Below, piece by piece: positions 49,415 through 58,403 of a DNA stretch of 64,000 nt. A program made the position numbers and the translations under genes. Within the stretch, counting starts at the first letter, position 1; every line of letters starts with the position of its first letter. The notes below the pieces were generated by a model. That model worked only from the letters and a program-made list of their open reading frames with translations, ran no database searches and had not been told where the DNA came from. Origin of the DNA: Saccharopolyspora kobensis (lineage in GTDB: Bacteria > Actinomycetota > Actinomycetes > Mycobacteriales > Pseudonocardiaceae); assembly GCF_900108315.1 (NCBI RefSeq), contig NZ_FNVB01000002.1, positions 1,388,562-1,452,561 of the forward strand. Direction: 5' to 3'.

Positions 49415-49661
49415 TGTGGACAATCCACAAAGGATGATCACGTTGCGTGCCCGGGTGTGCGTTGCCGGTGCGCGACAGGGGTTTCCGCAACGGCGAGGTG
49501 CAGATCACATTCGGGCGCCGGTGGTGTCGTGCGCACCGAAAACAGGGCGGCGAACAAGGGCGCGGTTTGCCGTCCGGACACGGATTCGTGACGAATTCGC
49601 TACGATTCGCCTCGCCGGTCGGGGAAAACACGGCACCAACGCGACAAGGAGTGCACTTCCG

Positions 49662-50171
49662 TTGCCTGCCCAGACCCCCGCCGCGCTGCGCCGCTGGTGG
49701 TGGCGCACCCCGGTGGCCGCCAGGCTGCTGCCCGCCGCCGCACTGCTGGCCGCCACCGCCACCACCGGCATCAACGCCCTGCCGAGCTCGGCGAACACCG
49801 AACCCGCCCAGCTCCCGCCCCGGGCGGCTGCTCCCCCACCACCGGCCCCGAGCCCCACAGCGATCTCCACCACCAGCACCCAGCCGGTCACGCCCACGAC
49901 GACCACCCGCCGCGCCCCGGCAACGACCACAACCCCGACCAGCACCCGGCGCACCAGCCCACCGCCGAGTCCCCGCCCCGAACCCGCCGAGCGACCGGCG
50001 ACGAGCCCCGCCCCGACCACCACCACCGATCCCGACGAGGACTGGGTACCGGTGGTCACCCAGAACGAACGCTGCTCCGAAGGAGGCGACATCGCCCACA
50101 CCCCCAGCGGCGCGGCCGCCAGCTGCGAACGCGACGCCGACGGCGAGCTGAGGTGGACCACCCGATGGTGA
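49662..50171 (+). CDS. Secreted or anchored Thr/Pro-rich protein, function unknown
   Basis: 169 residues from TTG 49662 (AGGAG ten bases upstream); the frame is open further but without coding features. A signal or anchor segment, RTPVAARLLPAAALLAATAT, is followed by a 100-residue Thr/Pro/Ser-rich stretch (TTSTQPVTPTTTTRRAPATT and similar). A short C-terminal part has two cysteines (NERCSEGGD, AASCERD) that could pair. This looks like an exported wall-spanning stalk, possibly glycosylated. Its end overlaps the next gene, so they are coupled. Confidence 0.6.
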   Translation: MPAQTPAALRRWWWRTPVAARLLPAAALLAATATTGINALPSSANTEPAQLPPRAAAPPPPAPSPTAISTTSTQPVTPTTTTRRAPATTTTPTSTRRTSPPPSPRPEPAERPATSPAPTTTTDPDEDWVPVVTQNERCSEGGDIAHTPSGAAASCERDADGELRWTTRW

Positions 50172-50935
50172 ACTCCGGAACCGACCACATCCCCACCAGC
50201 GCCCTGCACATCCTCGAAAACGGGCCCCACGCACCGCAATGCCCCCACGGCCACGGCCCGCTGAGCGTCGCACCCACCGGCGTCGCACCGAGCTGCCCCG
50301 CCTGCGGACACCGACACGACACCGAGACCACCATGCTGCGCACCCCGCTCAACCCCGGCACCGCCCGCTTCGACGCACCCCGGCGCACCGACCCCGCACC
50401 GGCCGAGGTCACCACGGAGATCGCCGCGATCACCGACGCACGCGAACCGCTGGCCAAGACCGCCCCGGAAACCACCCGCGACACCGACCAGTTCGACTTC
50501 CCCGACGAACCGCCACCACCACCGCGCGGGCAGCGACCCGACGGCACCATCCGCACCACCGGCTGGCTGCAACTGGGCCGCCACCCCATCAGCTCCGGAC
50601 TGTGGGCCGCCCTGGCCGGTGCCGCCCCCGGACTCGCCCTCACCGACCTCGCACCATGGCTGCCCATCGCACTGCCCGCCCTGACCTGCACCGCCTGGTA
50701 CGCCACCACCCGCTGGCTGCGCCCGGCCTCAACGGCGATCAACCGCGAACGCGTCCGCGCCGACGAACTGCTGCCCGGCGACCCCATCCGCATCTACGGA
50801 CCGATCGGCCCCGTCGGCATCGTCGAACAGGTCACCACCGGCAACGACGACCGAGTCCTGGTGCGCTTCACCGGCGGCACCCAGCGCCTCCTGCCCGCCG
50901 GCGCGCCCTGCCACGTCGTGCACCTGCGGACCTGA
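50165..50935 (+). CDS. Zinc-ribbon membrane protein, function unknown
   Basis: 256 residues. The N-terminus has a zinc-ribbon-like pattern, C26-P-H28-G-H30 and C44-P-A-C47-G-H49. Two hydrophobic segments lie near 150-190 (SGLWAALAGAAPGLALTDLA, WLPIALPALTCTAWYATTRW). The C-terminal 60 residues form a small beta-rich domain (DELLPGDPIRIYGPIGPVGI, RVLVRFTGGTQRLLPAG). ATG 50165 overlaps the stop of the Thr/Pro-rich gene, so the two are produced together and may act at the membrane as a pair (inference). Confidence 0.6.
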   Translation: MVNSGTDHIPTSALHILENGPHAPQCPHGHGPLSVAPTGVAPSCPACGHRHDTETTMLRTPLNPGTARFDAPRRTDPAPAEVTTEIAAITDAREPLAKTAPETTRDTDQFDFPDEPPPPPRGQRPDGTIRTTGWLQLGRHPISSGLWAALAGAAPGLALTDLAPWLPIALPALTCTAWYATTRWLRPASTAINRERVRADELLPGDPIRIYGPIGPVGIVEQVTTGNDDRVLVRFTGGTQRLLPAGAPCHVVHLRT

Positions 50936-50938
50936 ACC

Positions 50939-51613
50939 TCACGCCCCGCCCGTCGACCCGCCCACCACCGCATCCGAAGCCTCCGAGGACTTCGGCGGCA
51001 CCAGCGCCGAAACATCCCCACCGGTGTCGTTGACCTTCACCACGAACGGCCGCGTCCGGGTGTAGCGCACCACGCTCACCGAACACGGATCCACCACGAT
51101 CCGCTGGAAGGCATCCAGGTGCATGCCCAGCGCATCGGCCAGCACCGCCTTGATCACATCGCCGTGCGTGCACGCCAGCCACACCTCGTCGTCGGCCAGC
51201 CGCCGGTCCCACGCCCGCACCGCGGCCACCGCCCGCGCCTGCACCTGCGCCAAGCCCTCACCGTCGGGGAACACCGCCGCCGATGGGTGCTGCTGCACCA
51301 CCCGCCACAACGGCTCCTCGGTCAGCTCGCTGATCTTGCGGCCCGTCCACTGCCCGTAGTCCACCTCGACCAGATCCGGCTCCACCACCGGCGAGAGCTC
51401 CCGCTGCGCCACCAGGCCGGCCACGGTCTCCTGACACCGCTGCAACGGCGAGACCACCACCTCCCGCAACGGCACCCCCGCCAACCGGTCGACCAGACCC
51501 GCGGCCTGACCCGCCCCGGTCTCGTCCAAACCCACACCGGCCGACCGGCCCGCCAGAATCCCCGAACCGTTGGCCGCCGAACGCGCGTGCCGCAACAAGA
51601 TGAGAGTCGCCAC
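50939..51613 (-). CDS. Histidine phosphatase family protein (MSMEG_4193-like phosphomutase family)
   Basis: 224 residues from GTG 51613. The catalytic His is H9 in LILLRHARSAAN (RHA in place of RHG); VVSPLQRCQETV, VDYGQWTGRKISEL and WLACTHGDVIKAVLAD complete the branch-1 histidine phosphatase pattern. Actinobacteria keep this gene near others for cell-envelope functions; here the undecaprenyl-diphosphatase gene lies upstream on the same strand. The substrate is unknown. Confidence 0.88.
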   Translation of the reverse strand: MATLILLRHARSAANGSGILAGRSAGVGLDETGAGQAAGLVDRLAGVPLREVVVSPLQRCQETVAGLVAQRELSPVVEPDLVEVDYGQWTGRKISELTEEPLWRVVQQHPSAAVFPDGEGLAQVQARAVAAVRAWDRRLADDEVWLACTHGDVIKAVLADALGMHLDAFQRIVVDPCSVSVVRYTRTRPFVVKVNDTGGDVSALVPPKSSEASDAVVGGSTGGA

Positions 51614-51787
51614 GCCCGCCGAGGGTAGTGGTCCCCCGAAAACGAGCGCGGCCCGCGCCCACCGGCACGGACCGCGCTCCCCGAATTCCGCATCATCTTC
51701 GCTGATGGCCGCAGCCGCGACGCCCAACGCGCCCGGGCCGCCGAAGGTGTCGCCCGCACCGCCGCGGCGAGCCGGGACCACTCAAGC

Positions 51788-52618
51788 TCACGGCTGCATG
51801 ACGCCGAAGCCCAGCAGCGCGAACACCAGCAGACCCAACGCGATCCGGTACCACACGAACAGGTAGACGCTGTGGCGCTCCACGAACCGCAGCAGCCACG
51901 CGATCACCGCATAACCGACCACACCGGCCACCACCGTGGCCACCACCATCTGCGCCACCGACGGCTGCAAGCCCTGTCCACTGGGCTCGAACACGTGCGG
52001 GATCTCCGACAGCCCCGCCGCGAACACCGCCGGAATCGCCAGCAGGAACGAGAACCGCACCGCCGTCGGCCGGTCCAGACCCAGCGTCAGACCCGCCGTG
52101 ATCGTCCCACCCGAGCGCGACACACCCGGGATCAGCGCCAGCGACTGCGCGAAACCCATCACCACACCATCGCGCAACTGCAACCGCTCCTGATTGCGGC
52201 GCTGCTGCCCGAACCGCTCCGCCAGACCCATCAGCACACCGAACACGATCAGCATCGCACCGGTCACCCACAGGCTCCGGAACGTCGAGCGGATGTAGTC
52301 CTGGAACAACAACCCCAGCACCCCGATCGGGATGCTGCCCACGATCACGTACCACGCCAACCGGTAGTCCTGCGTCCGCCGCACCTCGGCGTTGAACAAC
52401 CCGCGGAACCACACCGCCACCAACCGCACGATGTCCTTGGCGAAGTAGATCACCACCGCCAACTCGGTACCGATCTGCGTCACCGCGGTGAACGACGCAC
52501 CCGCGTCGGCACCGAAGAACAACTCCGAGACGATCCGCAAATGCCCGGACGACGAGATCGGCAGGAACTCGGTCAGCCCCTGGACCACGGCCAGCACCAT
52601 GGCCTGCAACCACGACAA
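51788..52618 (-). CDS. uppP: Undecaprenyl-diphosphatase (UppP/BacA)
   Basis: 276 residues from TTG 52618 ([20 protein letters not shown]), chosen for its match to the family N-terminus; the open frame extends further upstream. Motifs [14 protein letters not shown] and [14 protein letters not shown] carry the catalytic Glu, His, Ser and Arg. Seven or eight membrane helices are visible. It recycles undecaprenyl diphosphate to the monophosphate carrier for peptidoglycan synthesis and gives bacitracin tolerance. Confidence 0.93.
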   Translation of the reverse strand: MSWLQAMVLAVVQGLTEFLPISSSGHLRIVSELFFGADAGASFTAVTQIGTELAVVIYFAKDIVRLVAVWFRGLFNAEVRRTQDYRLAWYVIVGSIPIGVLGLLFQDYIRSTFRSLWVTGAMLIVFGVLMGLAERFGQQRRNQERLQLRDGVVMGFAQSLALIPGVSRSGGTITAGLTLGLDRPTAVRFSFLLAIPAVFAAGLSEIPHVFEPSGQGLQPSVAQMVVATVVAGVVGYAVIAWLLRFVERHSVYLFVWYRIALGLLVFALLGFGVMQP

Positions 52619-52871
52619 CGAAACCCACTCCAGCACAAGTCGGGATGAAACCGGCACACACCCCGGCGATGGGGCAGCCGGAAGACCGACCCAAATCTTG
52701 CAGCATCCCCCACACCACCCGACCCCCGCCCTACCCACACCCCATCACCCGGGCCAGCGACCAGCCGATCACCCACCGCAACAACACGCCCTGTGATCCA
52801 CCACACCACCCACCAGACCCGCCGCCCCAACCTCACCAACACCCGCCCCCGCACCGAATACCCTCCCCACC

Positions 52872-53837
52872 GTGGAACACCGACAACTCGGCCGCAGCGG
52901 CCTCCGCGTCTCCCGACTCGCCCTCGGCACCATGACCTGGGGACTCGACACCGACGCCGACCAAGCCGCCGAACAACTGTCGGCCTTCCACGACGCAGGC
53001 GGCACCCTCGTCGACACCGCCGACGTCTACCAGGACGGCCACGCCGAAACCATCCTCGGCCAACTCCTCACCCACCACATCCCCCGCGACGAAATCGTCC
53101 TGGCCACCACCGCCGCCGCCCGCCGCAAACCCGGCCCCTTCGGCGGCGGCGCCTCCCGCGGCTCCCTGCTGGCCGCCCTCGACGACTCACTGCGCCGCCT
53201 GAACACCGACCACATCGACCTCTGGCAACTCCACGCTTGGGACCCCGCCGTCCCCCTCGACGAAACCCTCGCCGCCCTCGACACCGCCGTCACCACCGGC
53301 CGCGTCCGCTACGCCGGCACCGCCAACTACGCAGGCTGGCAACTGGCCACCGCCGCCACCCACCAACGCGCCCACCCCACCCGCACCCCACTCATCTCCA
53401 CCCAGCACGAATACTCCCTGCTCGACCGCAGCACCGAACGCGAAGTCATCCCCGCCGCCACCCACCACGGCATCGGCCTGCTCGCCTGGGCCCCACTCGG
53501 CCGCGGCGTCCTCACCGGCAAATACCGCAACTCCACCCCCGCCGACTCCCGCGGCGCAGGACCCCTGGCCAGCTACGTCGAACACCACCGCACCGAACGC
53601 GCCACCCGCATCGTGCACGCCGTGCTCACCGCCGCCGAAGGACTCGGCACCCCACCCGCCCACGTCGCACTCGCCTGGGTCCGCGACCGCCCCGGCGTCA
53701 CCGCCCCCGTCCTCGGCGCCCGCACCACCAGTCAGCTCAAAACCGCACTCGCCACCGAAGACCTCACCCTGCCGCCCGCCATCCGCGCCGCACTCGACGA
53801 CATCAGCGCACCCCAGGACATCCCACCCCAACCCTGA
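52872..53837 (+). CDS. Aldo/keto reductase
   Basis: 321 residues. LGRSGLRVSRLALGTMTWGL is the family start, and DTADVYQDGHAE holds catalytic Asp and Tyr. The expected catalytic Lys position reads VLATTAAARRKPGP, and the active-site His lies in LWQLHAWDP. It is NADPH-dependent and probably reduces aldehydes or ketones. GTG 52872 has TACCCT seven bases upstream and no Shine-Dalgarno, so it is probably leaderless. It is divergent from uppP. Confidence 0.88.
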   Translation: MEHRQLGRSGLRVSRLALGTMTWGLDTDADQAAEQLSAFHDAGGTLVDTADVYQDGHAETILGQLLTHHIPRDEIVLATTAAARRKPGPFGGGASRGSLLAALDDSLRRLNTDHIDLWQLHAWDPAVPLDETLAALDTAVTTGRVRYAGTANYAGWQLATAATHQRAHPTRTPLISTQHEYSLLDRSTEREVIPAATHHGIGLLAWAPLGRGVLTGKYRNSTPADSRGAGPLASYVEHHRTERATRIVHAVLTAAEGLGTPPAHVALAWVRDRPGVTAPVLGARTTSQLKTALATEDLTLPPAIRAALDDISAPQDIPPQP

Positions 53838-53916
53838 CCGCACGACAGGCCATCAGGGATGCTGGAAGCAACGAACACCCGCCACCCGCGGGCCAGCACC
53901 ACCAAGGAGGGCCTCG

Positions 53917-54897
53917 TTGCGCCGTCTGGTCATCACGTGCCTGATCGCCACCCTGCTCACCGGCTGCGCGACCGACAAACCCAGCGACCCCCTCCAGGTC
54001 ACCGACACCCTCACCGCCGCCACACCAGCCACCTCACCCCCGACCACCACCCCACCAGCGGGCACCACCCACCCCGCACCCCCCGTCCAGCACACCAGCT
54101 ACGACCCCACCACCCACACCCTCGTGCTGGCCAGCGGCCCCACCCTCACCCTCACCAACACGACCACCGGCGCCCAGCAGACCACCACCCTGCCCAGCGC
54201 CCCGGCCGCGCTCACCACCCAGAACGGCCACCTCCTGGCAGCCCTGCCCGACAGCGACCAGCTCGCCCGCGTCGACCTGCGCACCGCCGAAGTCCGCACC
54301 ACCACCGTGCCCGGCGGCCCCGTCCACGCCATCGACCTCGACACCGAGCGCACCGCCGTCGCACTGCGCAACCCCGCCACCGTCACCATCCTCCGCAACG
54401 GCACCCCCACCGCCACCGCCGACAATCTCCAAGGCCCCGCCCAGGTCCTCGCCGCCGGCCAGGACATCTACGTCCTCGACCGCCTCACCACCGCCATCAC
54501 CCCCATCAACACCACCACCGGTGCCAAAGGCGCAGGCCTGCGCGCCGGTGACGGCGCCACCAACGCCGTCACCGACCGCTACCAGCGCATCCTCACCATC
54601 GACACCCGCGGCCAGGAACTCCTCGCCTTCAGCACCGACCCCCTGGTCATGAAGCAGCGCTACCCCGTCCCCGGCGCCCCCTACGGCCTCGCCTACGACC
54701 CCACCCGCGACCTAGCCTGGGTCACACTGACCGCGACCAACGAAATCGTCGGCTACGACATCGCCGGCGGCGAACCCACCGAACGCCACCGGCTGCCCAC
54801 CATCACCCAACCCAACAGCGTCGCAGTCGACCCCCAGACCGGAACGCTCTACATCGCCTCCGCCAACGGCGCCGGATACCAGGTGGTGACACCATGA
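53917..54897 (+). CDS. YncE-like beta-propeller lipoprotein
   Basis: 326 residues from TTG 53917, six bases after AAGGAGG. A lipoprotein signal peptide ends in the lipobox LLTGC with C17. A short Thr/Pro linker is followed by repeated propeller blades such as GPVHAIDLDTERTAVALRN, GAPYGLAYDPTRDLAWVTL and PNSVAVDPQTGTLYIASANG. It sits on the outer face of the membrane, probably as a binding or scaffold protein; the ligand is unknown. The stop overlaps the DUF5703 gene. Confidence 0.83.
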   Translation: MRRLVITCLIATLLTGCATDKPSDPLQVTDTLTAATPATSPPTTTPPAGTTHPAPPVQHTSYDPTTHTLVLASGPTLTLTNTTTGAQQTTTLPSAPAALTTQNGHLLAALPDSDQLARVDLRTAEVRTTTVPGGPVHAIDLDTERTAVALRNPATVTILRNGTPTATADNLQGPAQVLAAGQDIYVLDRLTTAITPINTTTGAKGAGLRAGDGATNAVTDRYQRILTIDTRGQELLAFSTDPLVMKQRYPVPGAPYGLAYDPTRDLAWVTLTATNEIVGYDIAGGEPTERHRLPTITQPNSVAVDPQTGTLYIASANGAGYQVVTP

Positions 54898-55112
54898 CCC
54901 CAGCCCCGGAAGGGACCGACCCCGACTGGGAATACCGACCGCTGCGCCTGCCACCCGGCGTCACCCGCCTCAGCGCAGCCACCCAACTCAGCATCCACGC
55001 CGAGTTCTCCGGCTGGGAACTCTCCCGCGTCCTGCTCTACGCCGACGGAACCCGCAAGATCTGGCTCCGCCGCAAGCGCAGCACCCCGGGAATCCCCGAA
55101 CTCCTCACCTGA
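54894..55112 (+). CDS. DUF5703 family protein
   Basis: 72 residues matching the small actinobacterial DUF5703 family: WEYRPLRLPPGVTRLSAATQ, LSIHAEFSGWELSRVLLYAD and GTRKIWLRRK. Function unknown. ATG 54894 overlaps the lipoprotein stop by 4 bases (ATGA), so the two are translationally coupled, a pairing that may be functional. Confidence 0.85.
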   Translation: MTPAPEGTDPDWEYRPLRLPPGVTRLSAATQLSIHAEFSGWELSRVLLYADGTRKIWLRRKRSTPGIPELLT

Positions 55113-55118
55113 GAACGC

Positions 55119-56168
55119 TCACGGCACCCGCATCAACCACTCACGAGTCGCGAACTTCGACTCCACCAACTCCCGCGCCCGCGCGCGCTCGGCATCGGTC
55201 ACCGGCCCCGCCACCAACCCGAACCGAGCCCGGAACCCGGCGATCAACCGCTCGATCACCACCTCGCGCGCCAACCCCGTCTGCCGCGCCAGCGGATCCA
55301 CCCGCTTCTTCGCGCTCGCGACCCCCTTGTCGGACAACTTCTCCTTGCCGACCCGCAACACCTCACCCATCTTGTCCGCATCGATGCTGTAGGACATCGT
55401 CACGTGGTGCAGCACCGCACCCGAAGCCAGCCGCTTCTGCGCCGCACCACCGATCTTGCCCGCATCCGAGGCGATGTCGTTCAACGGCTGGTACCACACG
55501 TTCAACCCCAGCTCCCGCAGCACACCCAGCACCCAGTCGTCCAAGAACGCGTAAGACTCCGCGAAACTCATCCCCGCCACCAACGACACCGGCGCGTACA
55601 CCGAGTACGTCACCGTGTTGCCCGGCTCCACGAACATCGCCCCACCACCGGTGATCCGCCGCACCACCTCGATCCCGTGCCGCCGCGCACCCTCCATGTC
55701 CACCTCGTTGCGCACGGACTGGAAACTGCCGATGATCACCGACGGCGCCGCCCACTCCCAGAACCGCAACGTCGGCGCACGACGACCCGCACCCACCTCC
55801 TCGGCCAGCACCTGGTCCAACGCCATGTGCATCAACGGCGTCTGCGGCCCGTCGTGCACCAGCAACCACTCGTGATCCGACCACCCCGACGCCTTCGACA
55901 CCGCCCGCCGCACCGCCACCGCGACCGCCGCAGCGTCGAAACCCACCAACCGCGCCCCCTCCGGAAGTCCACTGTGGATCCGCGCGGCCAGCTCCTCCCC
56001 GTCCGCATCCGCCGGCGCACCCGTCAGCGCACCATTGATCGCCTCCAACGCCTCATCCGGCTCCAAGAAGAAATCACCGCTCACCCGCACCCCGGACAAC
56101 CGGCCGTCCACCACGTCCAGATCGACCACGACCAGCTTCCCACCGGGAACCTTGTACTCACCGTGCAC
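55119..56168 (-). CDS. lplA: Lipoate-protein ligase family protein with N-terminal accessory domain
   Basis: 349 residues from GTG 56168 (VHGEYKVPGGKLVVVDLDV); the longer frame is open. Residues 1-90 form the accessory domain (GGKLVVVDLDVVDGRLSGVR, DFFLEPDEALEAI) that in E. coli LplA lies at the C-terminus. Residues 120-330 are the catalytic domain, with VVRRITGGGAMFVEPGNTVT. It attaches lipoate or octanoate to dehydrogenase and glycine cleavage proteins using ATP. The convergent DUF5703 stop is 6 bases away. Confidence 0.85.
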   Translation of the reverse strand: MHGEYKVPGGKLVVVDLDVVDGRLSGVRVSGDFFLEPDEALEAINGALTGAPADADGEELAARIHSGLPEGARLVGFDAAAVAVAVRRAVSKASGWSDHEWLLVHDGPQTPLMHMALDQVLAEEVGAGRRAPTLRFWEWAAPSVIIGSFQSVRNEVDMEGARRHGIEVVRRITGGGAMFVEPGNTVTYSVYAPVSLVAGMSFAESYAFLDDWVLGVLRELGLNVWYQPLNDIASDAGKIGGAAQKRLASGAVLHHVTMSYSIDADKMGEVLRVGKEKLSDKGVASAKKRVDPLARQTGLAREVVIERLIAGFRARFGLVAGPVTDAERARARELVESKFATREWLMRVP

Positions 56169-56248
56169 CGCACACCCCGCAACATCGACAACTACCACCG
56201 ACAACATCGCACAACACCGGATATTCCACCGCACCCGGAGGCCACCGC

Positions 56249-57805
56249 ATGACCCGAACCGAACTCCTGCTCACCGGGGCCCAGCTCGCCGACGGCACCG
56301 CGACCCCGCTGCGCCCAGCCGAAGTCCTCCTCCGCGACGACCGCATCGCCGCCGTCGAGAACCCCGGCACCCTCCCACCCGACATCCCCCGCCGCGACCT
56401 CACCGGCCTCGTCCTCGCCCCCGGCTTCATCGACGTCCACTCCCACGCCGACAACGCACCCCTGCTCCCCGCCCACGACACCACCAAGATCCACCAGGGC
56501 ATCACCACCGAGATCGTCGGCAACTGCGGATTCAGCCTCGCCCCGCGCAGCCACGACCACCACGACACCCTCAGCACCTTCCTGCAACGTCTCTTCCCGC
56601 CCCTGGAGATCACCTGGACCGGCTTCCACGACCTGTTCGCCGCCACCGACGCCGCCGGCTACGTCACCAACTACTGCCCGCTGGTCGGCCACGGCACCCT
56701 CCGCATCGCCGCCACCGGCATGACCGACGCGGCACCCGACGACCACGCCCGCCGCACCATGCGCAACGCCCTCGACGAAGGCATGACCGCAGGCGCCTTC
56801 GGCCTCTCCAGCGGCCTGATCTACCCACCCGCCGTCTTCGCCACCACCGACGAGCTCACCGATCTGGCCACCGTCCTCGGCGGCACCGGCCACTACGTCA
56901 CGCACATGCGCAACGAGGGCGACGCACTGCTGGAATCCATCGGCGAAGCCCTGCGCATCGGCGCCGTCGCCGGCCGGACCCACATCTCCCACCTCAAGGT
57001 CACCGGCCCGCGCAACTGGGGCACCATGCGCTCCGCCCTCGACGAACTCAACCGCGCCCGCCACCGGGGCCAGCAGGTCCACCAGGACGTCTACCCCTAC
57101 ACCGCCTCCTCCACGATGCTCACCGCCGTGCTGCCCGCCCACTACCTCACCGGCAGCCCCGACGACATCCTCGCCCGCCTGACCAGGCCAGGAGGCCGCG
57201 ACGAGCTCGCCACCGCGATCAACGCCACCACCCGCTGGGACCGCATCCTCATCGCCACCACCGCCAGCCACCGCCACGAAGGCCGCACCCTCGCCGAGAT
57301 CGCCGAGGCCACCGGCGCCGAACCCGTCGACGCGCTCATCGAGGTCCTGGTCGCCGAACGCCTGCGCGCCGCGATGATCCACTTCAGCATGCACGAGGAC
57401 GACCTCGAACTCGCCATGGCCGACCCGCACACCGCGATCGGCTCCGACGGCCTGCCACCCGGCACCGGCGGCAAACCGCACCCCCGCCTCACCGGCACCT
57501 TCCCCCGCGTCCTCGGCCGCTACACCCGCGACCGCCAGGTGCTCACCCTGCCCGACGCCGTGCACCGGATGACCTGGCTGCCCGCGCAGATCTTCGGCAT
57601 CCCCGACCGCGGCCTGATCGCCCCGGGCAAGATCGCCGACCTCGTCGCCTTCGACCCCCGGACCGTCGAAGACCGCGGTGACTACGCCGAACCGATGCAG
57701 CAGCCCGCCGGCATCACGTGGGTCTGCCAGCGCGGCCGCACGGTCGTTGAGGACGGCCGGTACCTCGGCCACCGCAACGGAATCCGCCTCACCCCGCGAG
57801 CCTGA
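56249..57805 (+). CDS. N-acyl-D-amino-acid deacylase (D-aminoacylase, amidohydrolase superfamily)
   Basis: 518 residues. The metal motif DVHSHAD (HxH) near residue 68, VGNCGFS with the bridging Cys, HISHLKVTGPRNW and GSDGLPPGTGGKPHPRL fit D-aminoacylases. The family hydrolyses N-acyl-D-amino acids and D-amino-acid-containing peptides; some members act on diketopiperazine-type or hydantoin substrates, so the exact substrate is open. It is divergent from lplA with an 80-base gap. No signal peptide is present. Confidence 0.88.
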   Translation: MTRTELLLTGAQLADGTATPLRPAEVLLRDDRIAAVENPGTLPPDIPRRDLTGLVLAPGFIDVHSHADNAPLLPAHDTTKIHQGITTEIVGNCGFSLAPRSHDHHDTLSTFLQRLFPPLEITWTGFHDLFAATDAAGYVTNYCPLVGHGTLRIAATGMTDAAPDDHARRTMRNALDEGMTAGAFGLSSGLIYPPAVFATTDELTDLATVLGGTGHYVTHMRNEGDALLESIGEALRIGAVAGRTHISHLKVTGPRNWGTMRSALDELNRARHRGQQVHQDVYPYTASSTMLTAVLPAHYLTGSPDDILARLTRPGGRDELATAINATTRWDRILIATTASHRHEGRTLAEIAEATGAEPVDALIEVLVAERLRAAMIHFSMHEDDLELAMADPHTAIGSDGLPPGTGGKPHPRLTGTFPRVLGRYTRDRQVLTLPDAVHRMTWLPAQIFGIPDRGLIAPGKIADLVAFDPRTVEDRGDYAEPMQQPAGITWVCQRGRTVVEDGRYLGHRNGIRLTPRA

Positions 57806-58018
57806 TCGCCGTCGAGGCGATCTTTGGCGGACAGGTTCGAGGTGAGTCCGCATCGAGCATTTATTTCGATCAACACTGAAGTCATAGAGCCCAATATTGC
57901 TGCTGATCACCCTTGCTCAACCGGGCGATTCCGATCAGCGCCCCAGCGGGTCGCCATGCGATCTCCAATGCCGAGAAGCACTATCGGGCAATCACTTCCG
58001 CGCCGAAAGGAGCCGGTC

Positions 58019-58165
58019 ATGACGCTTTCCGACCCCCGCACCGCTCAGCAGCGCTTCGACTCCTTCTTGCCGGACCACGACGAGCTCCACCTCCCCTCCC
58101 AGGACCGCACCGAGCCCGACTTCGACGACCTCGACGAGAGCCACCTGATCCGCGGCTACGACTGA
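58019..58165 (+). CDS. Small acidic protein, 48 residues, unknown
   Basis: ATG 58019 follows AAAGGAG at a good distance, so translation is likely although the frame is open upstream. The product begins MTLSDPRTAQQRFDSFLP and ends DLDESHLIRGYD, with about a quarter Asp/Glu and no cysteine. It has no signal peptide or known domain. The preceding 210 bases are less GC-rich and may hold its promoter. No maturation enzymes lie nearby, so there is no support for calling it a peptide precursor. Confidence 0.55.
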   Translation: MTLSDPRTAQQRFDSFLPDHDELHLPSQDRTEPDFDDLDESHLIRGYD

Positions 58166-58202
58166 GATTCCCGTTCCGGGAAGCCTCCACGCGGCGAACG
58201 GC

Positions 58203-58226
58203 TCCGTGACGTCACGGCCACGGAGT
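58203..58226. promoter_or_regulatory. Inverted repeat with inner palindrome
   Basis: CTCCGTG and CACGGAG arms surround CCGTGACGTCACGG (58204-58217), itself a perfect palindrome. It lies 38 bases after the small acidic gene; it could be its terminator or an operator for the hydrolase genes. Confidence 0.4.
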
Positions 58227-58308
58227 CCCCGCGAAAACCCGTTGATGAATCGCCGGAGCCGCTGCTACTTTCCCGAAGGCCGTGCCGGAGAACGAGGAGG
58301 TGGTACCC

Positions 58309-58359
58309 GTGAACACATCGACATGGGTGCTTCCCTCCGGGGTCACGGTCGGGCGATAG
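58309..58359 (+). CDS. Upstream short ORF, 16 residues
   Basis: GTG 58309 is placed 5 bases after GAGGAGG, one of the strongest Shine-Dalgarno sequences in the window, and reads MNTSTWVLPSGVTVGR to TAG 58357-58359. It ends 44 bases before the hydrolase start at 58404. It may be a leader peptide that tunes the downstream gene; otherwise the strong site is unexplained. Confidence 0.4.
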   Translation: MNTSTWVLPSGVTVGR

Positions 58360-58403
58360 GTCGTCCGGGAGCGCCGTCAAGAGCACTCCCGAAAGGCACG
58401 ACC

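Noticed and set aside
49415-49429. TGTGGACAATCCACA, resembling paired DnaA boxes
   Set aside because: A single site without clustering, dnaA or dnaN nearby; not evidence of an origin.
55404-56252. 282-codon plus-strand frame opposite the lipoate ligase
   Set aside because: Extremely Arg/His/Pro-rich shadow of the lplA gene with no motif.
58019-58165. Small acidic protein as a RiPP precursor
   Set aside because: No cysteine or typical core pattern and no maturation or export genes nearby.
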